Part shown: positions 44,497 to 55,574 of the stretch, in pieces
Numbering within the stretch: the first letter of the stretch is position 1
Layout: each line of letters begins with the position of its first letter
Assembly (NCBI RefSeq): GCF_042477335.2
Contig: NC_091247.1
Location: forward strand, 43,454,501 to 43,518,500
DNA length: 64,000 nucleotides
Source: Ovis canadensis
Lineage: Eukaryota; Chordata; Mammalia; Artiodactyla; Bovidae
Direction: 5' to 3'
Position numbers and translations under genes: made by a program
The notes under the pieces: generated by a model
The model's database searches: none
The model's input: the letters and a program-made list of their open reading frames with translations, nothing else
Told to the model about the DNA's origin: nothing

Positions 44497-45639
44497 TTGG
44501 TGCTTCCTTCCTTGATTTTAGAGCTTTGTTTTGTACTGAGCAAACCAGGGTCAAAGTGCTCACTTGCGTACCCACTTTGAGGTGTTCCAGGATTTTACAG
44601 CAAACCACTCGAGTCCTGTTTTCTACAGCAGAGCCCCTGTGTTCCTAGAAAAAAGTCCTAGAAGGTGGAGGTCTTGGGGGTTTTGATGCTCACTGTAGAA
44701 TGCAGAAAGTACAACCATGAGCTCCGGAGGAGCAAGGAATCCAGCCTAAGCCAATGAGATTCAGAGGATCCAGACTCATTTTCCCCCTCCTGAAAGAACT
44801 TGACCCCAGTGTAGAATATTCTTCAACTGTCAATATCCAGAGCTGCTTTAGACATCAGGTAATTTGCCCTTAGGCATATCAATAAGTGGAACTTTGGCAT
44901 CGGACTCTTTGGACTTGGATCCAATCTGCACCACACATTATTTCTGCCATGAGATATTCTGTTGTCCACCAATGGCACTGTAGTGGGGGGATCCATAAGA
45001 TGCCTAGCACCCATAAATGGCTAGCACAGAGGCAGAAGCGGCCTGGAATTAGTCACCGAGGAGGTGAAAGTGCGCAGAGTGACAGACAAGAGGCTGCGGA
45101 GGACCCAGGCAGAACCTCGATGATGGGGCCCCCGCGGGGCTATCCCCAAACTTCAGGTCTTACCCAAAGTGGGCTCCTGCAGCTCCAGAGGGAAAAGGCT
45201 GAGCAGACGAGGCACGGCCACCAGGGGGCGCGCCGGTCCTGGGATCTTGGAATCGAATCTGGGGCTGGGAGACGCAAAGCGGCCGGAGGGAGGGTTGGCG
45301 CAGTACCTACCTGCTTTCCCCCCAGGAAGTTACTGGTGAACAGCAGTGGCAGGTATCTCCCGGGCAGCTGCTTATCCGTCTGTATCTCCCACAAAATCAG
45401 AAGTCCCGTGAAGGCAGTGACTGTGTTTTCGCCCTTACTCCCCCAACTGCACGTGAGTTCCCTCGTCCCACCCTGGAAGGGGGCATGAGGCGTGGGGGTG
45501 CTCAGGCTGTGGGGAGATTTGAGCCCCCTGGATGAGATGTCAGATCTTCACCGCGGTGGAACCTAACCGCAGGCGGAGCTTGTACACTTGAAAACTTTGG
45601 GGTAGACAATCTACGATTTGGGCAAGAAAGAAGACTGGG
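44497..45639. other. non-repeat stretch with GC-rich centre
   Basis: GC and CpG content rise at about 45030-45320. A 200-codon plus frame (44886-45488) crosses it but shows no domain or family resemblance and opposes an open minus frame, so I do not call a gene. A strong CTCF-like motif lies inside at 45218-45231. Confidence 0.4.
45218..45231 (+). promoter_or_regulatory. CTCF-like binding motif
   Basis: ccaccagggggcgc matches the core of the vertebrate CTCF consensus without mismatch in the invariant positions, and lies in a CpG-rich, non-repeat context. CTCF anchors chromatin loops and insulates domains. Occupancy is an inference. Confidence 0.6.
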
Positions 45640-46060
45640 TCTCAAACTTCTCAATCTCAGGACCCCTTTATGCTCTTAACATTACTGAGAGCCTCAAAGA
45701 GTGTTCTGTATACCATATTAGAAATTAAACTGAAAATTTTAAAGTATTTACTTTAAATTGCAATAATAAATCCACTACCTTACCATATATTTTTAAGAAA
45801 CACCTGTATTTTCACACACAAAAAAGTGAGAAGTATGGCACCATTTTACATTCCTGCAATTTTTTAAAATGTTTAGCTTAATAAAAGACAGATGGTGTCT
45901 CTTATCTGTTTCTGGACTCACTAGCAGACTGAGTTTTCCCAAAGCTTTATACGTTCATGAGAAAATGAGAGTGAAAAGGGCAAATAACATCTTGCTGTGA
46001 AAAGTTTTCATTTTGCAGACCTCCCGTTTTGATATTAAGTATAAATTAACTACAGTGTAA
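45640..46060 (+). repeat. old interspersed repeat, family uncertain
   Basis: 'ctcaaacttctcaatctcaggacccctttatgctctta' and 'accatattagaaattaaactgaaaa' recall a widespread mammalian medium-reiterated repeat that I cannot name with confidence. Confidence 0.4.
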
Positions 46061-46471
46061 TTTTTGAATAAGAATTGGGAGGCTTTTTGTAAAAGAAAGG
46101 TTGTCTTAGGTGCAGGCTGACGGCTAACGGCCAGGTTGCCTTAAAGTTCACCCACTGGAAAGATGCGGCCTGTGGTACCAGAAAGCAGAGTCTTGGTCGG
46201 TGTAGACGCTAGTGTGTCATGTGAGAGTCAGAACTCTGTTGCAGCTGGCTATTCACTGTCTGCTGTTCTCAACTGCAGGGGGTGGCCAGACCCCCTCTGT
46301 GAGGTCAAAAGCATATGAGAAAATTGATCGTTTTCCTGATTCAGATACTCTGCTAACTCTGAACCCATTTGGGGGTTCTTATCAATCCAAAAATATTTCA
46401 AATATTTTTGGTCCCACTCACCTCACACTTGTTAGAATCTCTATAGTCAAAAAGATAAGAGATGGCTGCGG

Positions 46472-47032
46472 CTTTCTGCGCCTGCCTAGTTCACCCACCT
46501 CCCCTTCTGCCTCCGCTGCCATCATGGTGCCTGTAAAAAAGTTTGTTGGGGGTGGGTGGGGGGGTGCAAAAAAAAAAAAGCAGGTCCTGCAGTTTAGTCT
46601 GAACTGTACCCTTCCTGCAGAAGATGGAATCATAGATGCCACCAATTTTGAGCAGTTTCTTCAGGAGAGAATCAAAGTGAATGGAAAAGCTGGCAGTCTG
46701 GGCAGCAATCATATCAGTCGAAAGAAGCAAAAGCAAGATCACTGTGACTTATGCTGTGCCTTTTTCCAAAAGGTATTTGAAATAGCTTAAAAGTGAAAGT
46801 GTTGGTCTGTCAGTCCTGTCCGATTCTTTGCATCCGCCAGGCTCTTCTGTCCATGGAATTCTTTAGCAAAAAATATTTGAAGAATAATCTAAGTGATTGG
46901 TTACACAGAGTTGCTAACAGCAAAGAAAGTTACGATTTGTGTTACTTCCAGATTACTCTAGATGAAGATGAGGAGGAAGATGAGAATGAAAACTCAGTAT
47001 CTAGAATATTTTGTGTAAGTATTTAAATAAAA
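46472..47032 (+). pseudogene. RPL22: RPL22 processed pseudogene, SINE-interrupted
   Basis: From ATG at 46524 the frame resembles ribosomal protein eL22 (RPL22, 60S subunit): [20 protein letters not shown] and [16 protein letters not shown] are near-identical to the family. The frame then shifts after GSLG and closes at 46788-46790. Beyond a partial SINE (46793-46868), a second block encodes [20 protein letters not shown]-like residues and the acidic tail. The N-terminal lysine/glycine patch carries G-run and A-run expansions. A pyrimidine-rich leader precedes the ATG and a short A-run follows, so a processed copy is inferred. It sits inside an L1. Confidence 0.85.
46793..46868 (-). mobile_element. 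partial Bov-tA SINE in RPL22 pseudogene
   Basis: The 3'-end half of a Bov-tA in reverse orientation ('gtcctgtccgattctttgca' to 'tgtccatggaattcttta'). Confidence 0.7.
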
Positions 47033-47979
47033 AAGGAAACCCTTGTGCATTGTGAGTGGGAATGCAGATTGGTGTAGCCACTATGGAAGACAGTATGGAT
47101 GCTCCTCAAAAAATTAAAAATAAAACTACCGTATGATCCAACAATCCTACTTCTGAGTATATATCCAGAGAATATGAAAAGAGGATCTTGAAGAAATGCC
47201 TGCATTCCCGTGTTCATTAGCCTTGCTCACAACAGCCATGATACGGAAACAGCCCATGTGTTTGTCAACAGACGAGCGAATAATGTGGCGCATATAGACA
47301 ATGGACTACTATGCAGCCATTTGCAACAACAGGGATGGGCCTTGAGGGCATCAGACAGAGAGACAGATACCAGATGTTATCACTTAAATATGTGGAATCT
47401 AAAAAAGCCAAATGTCTAGAAACAGAGGGTAAAATGGTTATTTCCAGGGGCTGCGGTTGGAAGGTGGGGGGAGATGGGGTGATGTTGATCCAAGGGGACA
47501 AACTTCCAGTTATAAGATGAATAAGTTCTGGGGAATCTAATGTATAGCAATAATCTTATGTATAGACTACAGTTAATAATACCATATTGTATACTTGAAA
47601 GTTGCTATGAGAGTAGATCCTAAACGTTCTCACCACAAAAAAAGAAATGCTAATTATGAGATATGATGGAAATATTAACTAATGCTCTGATGGTAATGGT
47701 TTTGTAATATGTAAATATCAAATCAGCATGTTGAATACCTTTAACTTCCACAATGTTATATGTCATTCTATCTCGATAAAGCTGGGGGAGGGGGGAACAC
47801 CACCACAGCAGCCCCAACATCTCCGTGCCCTAGGCCTGCCCTGGGGTCGGTGTGGAATGCCCCAGTCTCAGTGAAGAAGCTATGTGGGGAGACTTTCAGA
47901 ATCAAGTAACAGATGAGGAAAGCTCCTTTCAGTTAGTTCCCTCCAGGGACGTCTAACCAGGGTGACAACCATAATCACT

Positions 47980-48090
47980 GGAGAAATGGCAAAGGAATAC
48001 TGATTCCTGGGCCCACCTCACATCATTCGGGGTGGAGGCTAGCTCTTAAAGCTCCAGGTGCACTCTTGAGCTGCCAGGTTTAGGAGCTGC
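47980..48090 (+). mobile_element. MER5-like fragment
   Basis: 'ataatcactggagaaatgg', 'tgattcctgggcccacc' and 'agctccaggtgcactcttgagctgcc' resemble a diverged MER5-type hAT element. Confidence 0.4.
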
Positions 48091-48161
48091 TGCCTCCTCT
48101 ATCGCCATCTACCTATCCTACAGAGGCCCTCCATCCTTAGGCAGCTTGGGATCACTTGGGG

Positions 48162-48366
48162 CATTTATTCATTTATTTAGGAACCTCATATCCTACAGTC
48201 CATGGGGTCGCAAAGAATCGAACACAACTGAGCAACTTCACTTTTAGCTCTGCTGGGTCTTAGTTGCAGCATGTGGGATCCAGTTCCCTGACCAGGGATT
48301 GAACCTGGGCGCCCTGCATTGGCAGTGGGGCAGAGTCTTAGCCACTGGACCACAAGGGAGCTCCCC
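48162..48366 (-). mobile_element. CHR-type SINE, interrupted
   Basis: Reverse-orientation CHR split by a 52-bp Bov-tA 3' end (48193-48244). Head complement 'ccactggaccacaagggagctcc' at the right end. Confidence 0.8.
48193..48244 (+). mobile_element. Bov-tA 3'-end fragment
   Basis: 'tacagtccatggggtcgcaaag...caactgagcaacttcacttt': only the BovB-derived end, inserted in the CHR SINE. Confidence 0.8.
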
Positions 48367-48937
48367 AGCTCGATCCCTACAGAGTCCAGTAACTGGAGAT
48401 GGGGTAGACCTGGGATGGGCCCCGGAACAAGTTCTGAACAAGCAACTCAGTTCACACTGCTGTAAGTGGCCCCGGACCAGCCTTTGTCTCGAGGGCTTAG
48501 TCTGAGTGTCAGAAAGAGATTTTAGGGCCCAACTCAGAATCAGCACAACCTTTGCCTTACTTCCCTTATCCTTTGAACAATCAGATCCCTTCTTGGGAAT
48601 GGAAATTTATAATCCAGAGTTTATAAATCATTTGATTTGAAGGTGACAGTCTCCCCGCCCCCCAATCCCAGAAAGGTGAATTCCAAGAAGACCCTAGTCT
48701 TCTCAAACTCCAACCGCTCCCTTCTCAAGCGCCACTGGCTCCCTTCACCACACTGGACAACCATCCGTCTACTCTGCACCTATGTCTATATGTATATACA
48801 TCATCTTTCCAAAGAACCAGGCTAAAGGTGCAACAGGCAGGAAAAATAGGGGGACAGATTTATGAACTCAGCTTTCTTCATACCAGGGGCCCCGCTCCCA
48901 CCTTCTCCAGCTCTGTAGAGGATATTTTAGTCCCATC
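48367..48937. other. no recognised gene or repeat
   Basis: Unassigned spacer. Confidence 0.4.
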
Positions 48938-49050
48938 ACCACACAAAAAAAGAAATGTTAATTATGAGATATGATGGAAATATTAACTAATGCTGTGATG
49001 GCAATGGTTTTGTAATATGTAAGTATCAAATCAGCATGTTGAACACCTTG
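48938..49050 (+). repeat. second copy of an L1 3'-end segment
   Basis: About 110 bp nearly identical (roughly 5% difference) to 47630-47745, including 'aaaaaaagaaatg.taattatgagatatgatgg'. It is either an independent L1 3' end or a local duplication. Confidence 0.8.
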
Positions 49051-49494
49051 GTTTCATCCAAGGAAAAGAAAAACTGTCAAAAGCCCTCAAAGTGAAATTC
49101 AAAGATGCCACTTTGTTATTTTGATTATCTGGAGCTGAAGGCACTTAAAAAACAGCAAAGGCAGGGAGAAGCTTTCTCCAAACTCCTCTTTATCTGCCTA
49201 AGACAGACCCTCCAGAAGGAACTTAACTGTCATAAATCCCTTCCCGGGGAGTTTCACCAACAGGGAAGATGGTCACAGCAGAGGACACTGGAAGTCCACC
49301 CCACACTGAGACAAACGTCAGAAACTATCACATCTCCCATCTGTTCTTCAAAGGCCCATCCACCTTTCTCCTCAATTGCCCCTTCCCTATTAAGAAGGTA
49401 GATAAACTCTCAAATCTATCTCTTTTCTAGGTTTTCTTTTTTCCTGTGATATCCCTGTTGATGTCATGTTAAAAGTCAAGAAATGTGTATACCG
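49051..49494. other. no recognised gene or repeat
   Basis: Contains a 98-codon plus frame (49105-49401) without recognisable domains; not called as a gene. Confidence 0.4.
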
Positions 49495-49718
49495 TTCCTC
49501 TTGTTGGGCTTCCCTGCAACTGATTGCAAGAATTCATCTGCAATGCGGGAGACCTGGGTTCGATCCCCAGCTTGGGATGATCCCCCTGGAGAAGGGAATG
49601 CCTACCCACTCCAGTCTTCTGGCCTGGAGAATTCCATGGACAGAGGAGCCTGGCAGGCTATAGTCCTTGGGGTCACAAAAAGTCAGACAGGACTGAGCAA
49701 CTTTCACTTCCTCTTGTT
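49495..49718 (+). mobile_element. Bov-tA SINE with 11-bp target duplication
   Basis: Plus-strand Bov-tA (49506-49707) flanked by ttcctcttgtt at 49495-49505 and 49708-49718. Confidence 0.9.
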
Positions 49719-49831
49719 AATCTGCTTGTTGTAAATTGATCTCATAGACCCAGCTGTGGAACCTAGGAGAACAGAGGAAAAAGTCTTTCCTCTCCTACAC
49801 CCTCCTCCATGTTGTCTTTCTTTTCTCTGAG

Positions 49832-50003
49832 ACTGCATGGACTATAGCCCACCAGGCTCCTCTGTCCATGGAATTCTCTAGGCAAGAATACTGGGGTGGG
49901 TAGTCATTCCCTGCTCCAGGGGATCTTTCTGACCCAGGGATCGAACCCAGGTCTTGTGCTTTGCAGGCAGATTCTTTACCATCTGAGCTGTCAGGAAAGC
50001 CCC
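49832..50003 (-). mobile_element. Bov-tA SINE, 3' end missing
   Basis: Reverse-orientation Bov-tA; pyrimidine-rich 'tttcttt' on both sides may be a short target duplication. Confidence 0.85.
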
Positions 50004-50339
50004 TTTCTTTCATCAGACCACTCCGAGTTGTCTGCTAGGTGTTAGAGATACTAAGCTGAAAGTGGAACATGGGTCAGGCTTCAGGGAGTGGAGAGGAGAG
50101 ACAATGCTAAACCAACAGCTTTGGGGAGAGCTCGGCCTGCTCCCCAGGATCCTGGCCCATCTCCATGTACTGAGTGGGGGAGGGTGCAAGGAGTGACTAA
50201 GGATATTTCTGGGAAAAAGGATTCACCCGTGGCAACTTCTCAGCACCTACAGGAGGGGCAGTTTCAAGGACAGCACGCTTCTGTGTCCTGGAGTGCCAGC
50301 ATCTTTGTGAGCGTAGGCTCTTCCGTTCTTCATATTATG

Positions 50340-50495
50340 CTCCGCGTGCTCTGTAGGAGGCAGTGCTGTTGTCTCCATTTTACAGACGAAGAAACTGAAA
50401 CTCAGAGAGATGAATCAGCTTGCTAAATGCCTCAGGAAGAGACGCTGGAAGCAAACCGCAGCTCTGTCTGACTTCAGAGCCCTTTTTGTAACAGC
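50340..50495 (+). repeat. MIR SINE
   Basis: 'ccattttacagacgaagaaactgaaactcagagag' is the MIR core; plus orientation. Confidence 0.8.
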
Positions 50496-50716
50496 TCTAC
50501 AGAGACAGGCTTCACTGAAGGGGCTGGTAAAAACGGACAGGGCCGTTTCCCTGGCACCTCAGTGGAGCCCTGAAAACACCAGGTGTCGTCAGCAGAGCTG
50601 GCAGCTGGGGCCCCCCCTGGGGTCAGTCGTGTTGGGAGGGGCTTTGGGGCAGCTGTGGAAGACGGCGCTGGTGGCCTCAGCAGTCCTGGTGGGCAGCCAG
50701 CCGTCCCCTCATGGCA

Positions 50717-50915
50717 CGATAACTGATATTTATTGGACACTTACCGTGTGCCAGACACCGTGTAAGTACTTAACGTGGATTAACTTATTTAATATTTACA
50801 ACAACTCCCACTTTTACGGATTAGGAAACCGAGGTAAGGCAACTTTCTCGGGTCAGCCTCTGATAAATGTGGAGCCAAGATCTGAACCCAGGCACGTTGA
50901 CGGCTGGCTTGTGTG
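50717..50915 (+). repeat. MIR SINE, near full length
   Basis: 'gatatttattggacacttaccgtgtgccagacac', 'attaggaaaccgaggtaagg' and 'gatctgaacccaggca' in MIR order. Confidence 0.85.
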
Positions 50916-51029
50916 CTTCAGCTGTGCTCTGTTGAATGTCCTGGGGGCGGAGAAGGGATTTAGTATCTTGACGTGTTTACATACGGGTAGTGTGCCCAGG
51001 GAAGAAGAGGGCCAGTGTGTGCAAAAATG

Positions 51030-51500
51030 ACGACAATACTTTGCACTCCCTCCACCAGGAGCTGAAGTCCGTTCCCCACTTCTCAAGTTAGGGCTGGCCT
51101 CCTGACTCACTTTGACCAAGAGAATGTGGCCACAGGAGACGGGCTGGTTCCCAGCCCAGGCCTCCAGAAGCCTTGTGGCTTCTGCTCTCCCTGTCCATGG
51201 AACCTCGCCGCTACAGCAAGAAGTCTGGGGCAGGCTCCCCTGCTGGGTGAGAGGTACTTGGCCCGTCACCCTGTCACCCTTTCACCACAGCTGACAGCCT
51301 GCTAACCACCTGATGAGCGGATGAGGCTGTCCTACGCCATCCAGCGACCTGCCGGCTCACCACAGACACAGGCCCAGGCCCAGCAGAGCCAGGCTGGACA
51401 CTGCCCCAGCTGACCCACAGAGGCAGGAGCTAATAAGTACACGTTTCTTGTTTTCAGCCACTGGGTGGCTTGTGTGTAGCAATAGATACAGCAGAAAATA
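51030..51500 (+). repeat. old interspersed repeat, possibly LTR-derived
   Basis: The closing part ('gttttcagccactgggtggcttgtgtgtagcaatagatac') recalls the common mammalian 'gccactaagtttt...agcaatagataac' repeat end, which I associate with MaLR-type sequence. Family uncertain. Confidence 0.4.
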
Positions 51501-52450
51501 CCGCAAAGAGAAGGAAGGTATGAAGTTGGAGGAATTCCCACCAGATAGTATGGGTAAGTGGAAACCCCTCAGGCAGGGAAAAGAGATTCGGAGGAAAGGG
51601 AGCGGGGCAGGAGAGCACCTGCCTGGCTCCTCAGAAACCCAGCACCCTCACCTCTTCTGGCTTCCCCCGGGCGGGGGAGGGGCCAAACTCTCCGGAGAGA
51701 AACTCCAGAGAGACAGGAAGCTGAAGCAGTGGTCTGCTCCTGTGTGTGTATGTGTGCGGGGGTGAAGGGGGTGGGCGTGTCTGCAGTCAGCGTGAGGCGG
51801 CCACCTCTTGGCAGACGTGCTGGTGTTGCTGTAGGGCAGAGAGAACCCAAGGCAGGCTGTGAACCTGGTATTCTGGGCACCACCGACGCCAAGCTCCGGC
51901 TGTTCCCGCGAAAGTAGCTCTGATCCAGACAATAAACTGTGTGAGCCTAACCACAAGCAGCAGATACAAGAATAAGGAAAAGCAAGAAAAGGGGAAAAAC
52001 ATTTAGGATGTATTCATACAAGGAACAAGAAAACTTGGGGCAAACTGCAATAGAGGGAATGGCCACTGAGAGGAGGCGGGGGCTAAAAGAACACTGCTGT
52101 TCAGACTACAAAAGGATGCCCCTGGGATTAAAGCAGGGGAAAAAGGATTTAATGATACTTGGTAAATGTCACCAGCATGTAAAATCTACATATTATGGTG
52201 TAATCACGCTTTTTGGTGATGATAGTGGTGATTTCACTTGCCCACGTTTTAAAAATCACCCTTCTCGAACGCTTTGAGGATTTGAAAAAGAATCAAATCT
52301 TTCAGGTAAGGGATGGTGCTGTATCCATACAATTTCAAGCAGCCTTTGAGAATGGGACAAGAGTTTTTCTTTTAAGTTAGACCCTTCCCGGGGCTCTGGG
52401 CCTGGGCCCAAGCCTGAAACCACAAAAAGCATTTCCCAGCACCCTGGCGA
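51501..52450. other. no recognised gene
   Basis: GC-richer from 51580 to 51910, with overlapping open frames in several phases on both strands and no family resemblance. Confidence 0.4.
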
Positions 52451-52459
52451 CGCTCACCT

Positions 52460-53425
52460 TGAATTCCCTTCCTGCCAAGGTGCCCCAGTGTTTCCCAGAC
52501 TTGGGGAAGCCGCTCTCGAGACCGCCCGGCTCCGGAGCCTGGGGGTGGGGGCGGCCGATCCCCCACACACACACACCGCACGGCCACCAGAGGGCGCTGC
52601 TCTGTCGCCGGGAGCGCCGCGGCCGCCTGGGCGTGTGGCCTGGCGAGGGCAATTTTGTGTTGTTTAAATGCCAGCATTGATTGCTCACTCCTTTCCCAAC
52701 ATGTTTCCAATTTACCCGGTATCTCTTCTACGTGAAAAACTCAAGAACAACAACAACAAAAATGCATACTTTAGTTCCAGAATAAGCAAAAGGGGTTTTA
52801 CACGAAATGCAGTTTTGTTCCAGAAGCCTCTGGGACCAGGGCAGAGCAGCCAGCAGGGGCTCTCCGGACGCTGCTCGCCGGTTAGGGCAGAGGCACGTGG
52901 ACACAAACCCACCGAACCTCGGCCCTGTAAATGCTCTCGCCAGCAACCCACCAGCCCGCAGCTTTCCGCTCCAGAGGACCGGTTCGTCTCCGGCCAAGTT
53001 CAGAAGCTGGTGGCCGAAGAGGATGCCGCGCGGGACCACGGAGGAGCCAGCCGGGGTCCGGAGCAGGCGGCGAGCCCCGGCTTCCCGCCCGGCGGCGCCC
53101 CGGGAGCGGAGGCTCGCAGGCGGGGATGGGGATGGGCCGGGGGCACGGGGGTATGGACGACCATGGCGCGCGGGGCAGCTGTACCCGCACAGGGTGAAGG
53201 CGGGGAAGCAGCAGTAGGAAGACGAGGAGGGGGCGCAGAGGGAGAGTCCAGTCTGATGGGGGTGGCGGGGATGGCCCCGCCGGTTTGGGTGGGAGCCTGA
53301 CTGCCACAAATACAAGTCCTAGGCAAGAGACTTGAAGATGCGTTTGGCTGAGGGAAGGTGTCTAGAAGAGAAAGCTCCTAATCCTGGAGTGGGGGCCGGG
53401 GCGGCGGCGGCGAGCGGGGAAGGTG
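52460..53425. promoter_or_regulatory. CpG-island-like segment
   Basis: About 960 bp of high GC with dense CpG (strongest at 52500-52640 and 52960-53250, and the cggcggcggcggcgagcg run at 53401). It is not derived from any repeat I recognise. CpG islands usually mark promoters, but no first exon or protein start of a known family is visible. The many opposing frames (up to 210 codons) are what low-stop GC-rich DNA gives by chance. It contains a strong CTCF-like motif at 52584-52600. Confidence 0.6.
52584..52600 (+). promoter_or_regulatory. CTCF-like binding motif
   Basis: ccaccagagggcgctgc closely matches the CTCF consensus and has the same orientation as the motif at 45218. It lies at the left edge of the CpG island. 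Confidence 0.65.
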
Positions 53426-54435
53426 TCTGATTGACAGCTAGATTCTGTTTTTCAGACCAGAAAAAAAAAAAGAAAGAAAGAAAAGAAAAAAAAATCCCCT
53501 GTCCCCTGGGGAGATTTCTCAGTCACTTTCCTCCTGCAGGAAACTGCTTCTTGTTGGAGCCTCCTGGGGCTGGCAGAGTTAAAATCCTTTAACCCAGGAT
53601 GCCTTGGGCCTTTTGTTCCGCTCTGACAATGGAATTGGGTGGAGGGGGCTGGGAAGGCAAGGGGCTGGATCTAGGGTGTATCCGTGGGGTGGAGGGTCTG
53701 GTGAAGCTGTGTTCAATCACAGGGTGAAAAAAGGCAATTTGGTCGTATGTGTGTGCGTTTTCGGCGAAGGTGTAAGGAAGCCTAAGGCACGGGGCACCAG
53801 CTCGTTAACACATGTGGTTGAGTGCCTGCTGTGTAGCTCAGCAAACCTTTAATTACTCAGGAAGATCTTCCAAAACTAGAAACTCAATTTTGGTCCCTGA
53901 AAGGCTTGATAATGGGTTTTTCTTGCATCTCAATCCAAGGGGACAGATCTCCCACTCCCCTGGGCTCCCAGATTCTTCTAGATGTTTTGGCTTCTAAAAC
54001 TGTCCTCCCATGGGACAGTGCTTAGTAAAGGACACTCAGACACATAAACCCTTCAAGCATATTAATCATTTGAAACCATTGCTTTGAACCTATCATGTCC
54101 TTGAGTCATAATCATCGGCAGCACCCACTAACTCAAAGGACTTGGAGGGAGGCATTCAAGGCCTCTCACCATGCTGACTTTTCTCCTCCCACTCCCCACC
54201 TGCTTCCTCCCCTGTAGCCAGCCTGGCCTCTCACTGCCCCTTGATATATCTTGGCTTCTCAGCCTCCCTATCTCTGGCCTTGCAGTTGCCTTCCTGGCCA
54301 TCTAGCTGGTCACTTCCTTCTCCATTCAGTTCTGGCTGCAGTCAGTCAATATACATTTACGGAGAGCCGCCCGCCCACACCCCCACCTCACCATGTGCAA
54401 GGCATGTTCTGGCCCTGGAAATATATCAGAGACCA
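53426..54435. other. no recognised gene
   Basis: Begins with an A/GAAA-rich tract at 53461-53495. Otherwise unassigned spacer. Confidence 0.4.
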
Positions 54436-55287
54436 AGACAGATGCCTGCCCTTAAAGATTTTTTGCCTTAATGGAAGAGAATAAAGCCAGACAGTTTCAC
54501 ATGTTGATAAGTAGCTAATCAATGGAATAGAGTAGGGATGGGGGTGGGGTTAGTTAGTGCTGCCTTATTTAGCCAGGAAAGGCCTCTTTAAGACCTTCTG
54601 AGCAGGAAGAAGAGCTCCAAGCTGAAGGGATAGTGATGCAAAAGCCCTGAGGCAGGAATGCACTTAAGCTCAGGAGGTACCTTTGAAGGCCATTGTCACT
54701 GGAGCAATGTGAACAAGGAGATTTCCAGGGCTCTTGAAATATAGGCAAAGACTAGACCATCATGTCGTCATGGGTCAAAATAAGGAGTGTGGATTTTATT
54801 TTGGTTGCAGTGGGAAACCTCTGTAGGATTTTAAGCCAGGAGAAAAGATTCCACTTACTCTTCAGAAAGATGGCTCTGGCTGCTTGGCAGAGCAGGGACT
54901 AGAAGCAGAAGAGAACAGTAAAGATGCGGTTGCAGATGTCCTGGCAAGAGTAGGTAACGGCAGGTTTGTGGCTATGGAGATGGTGAGGTCTCTGGAGCTA
55001 TCACAAGGATGACTCTTTCGTTTTTAGGATAACTGGATGGACAGATTGCCCATGTTGAGGGGAGGGGAAGATCAGCAGTTCCGTTTTGGCCATGCCAGTA
55101 CCTATCAGATGTCAGGTGGATATGTGTAGACAGGTTTGAGTCTGGAATTCGGGGGCATCTCTCCATCAGGTTTAAATTTGACATCTAGCATATGGATAGT
55201 ATTCAAAACCGTGGGTTTGGATCATTCCGTTTAGAGAAAATGTAAAGCTGGAAGTGAGAGGAATGAGACTGAAGCCACTCCAACACT

Positions 55288-55450
55288 TAGAGATCTGGGT
55301 TCGATCCCTGGGTTGGGAAGATCCCCTGGAGAAGGAAATGGCAATCCATTCCAGGACTATTGCCTGGAAAATCCCATGGATAGAGGAGCCTGGTAGGCTA
55401 CAGCCCATGGGATCACAAAGAGTCGGACACAACTGAGCGACTTCACTTCC
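55288..55450 (+). mobile_element. Bov-tA SINE, head truncated
   Basis: Plus-strand Bov-tA starting inside the tRNA-like head and ending 'caactgagcgacttcacttcc'. Confidence 0.85.
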
Positions 55451-55574
55451 CAGAGGAAGAGCAAGCAAGCGAGACTGAGACAAATGACCTGTGAAGTTGG
55501 AAGAAAACCAGAAGATGGTGATTCTAAGGAAGCTGAGCAAAGGAAGTATTTCAAGAAGAGGGCTATATCGGTCA

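Larger units (their letters stand above)
46418..47790 (+). mobile_element. old L1 3' end, split by RPL22 retrocopy
   Basis: 46418-46466 is L1 ORF2 ('cacctcacacttgttagaat...aaaaagataag') and 47036-47790 continues it ('cccttgtgcattgtgagtgggaatgc' to the 3'UTR). The intervening block is the RPL22 pseudogene. About 40 bases of L1 expected between the two parts are missing, which suggests a deletion at insertion. Confidence 0.75.

Noticed and set aside
44886-45488. 200-codon plus frame
   Set aside because: No recognisable domain, no splice or promoter support, and an open opposing frame; composition explains it.
52668-53315. Long frames in all phases over the first CpG island (up to 210 codons)
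   Set aside because: Opposing and overlapping frames with low-complexity Ala/Gly/Pro/Arg content and no domain are expected by chance in GC-rich DNA.
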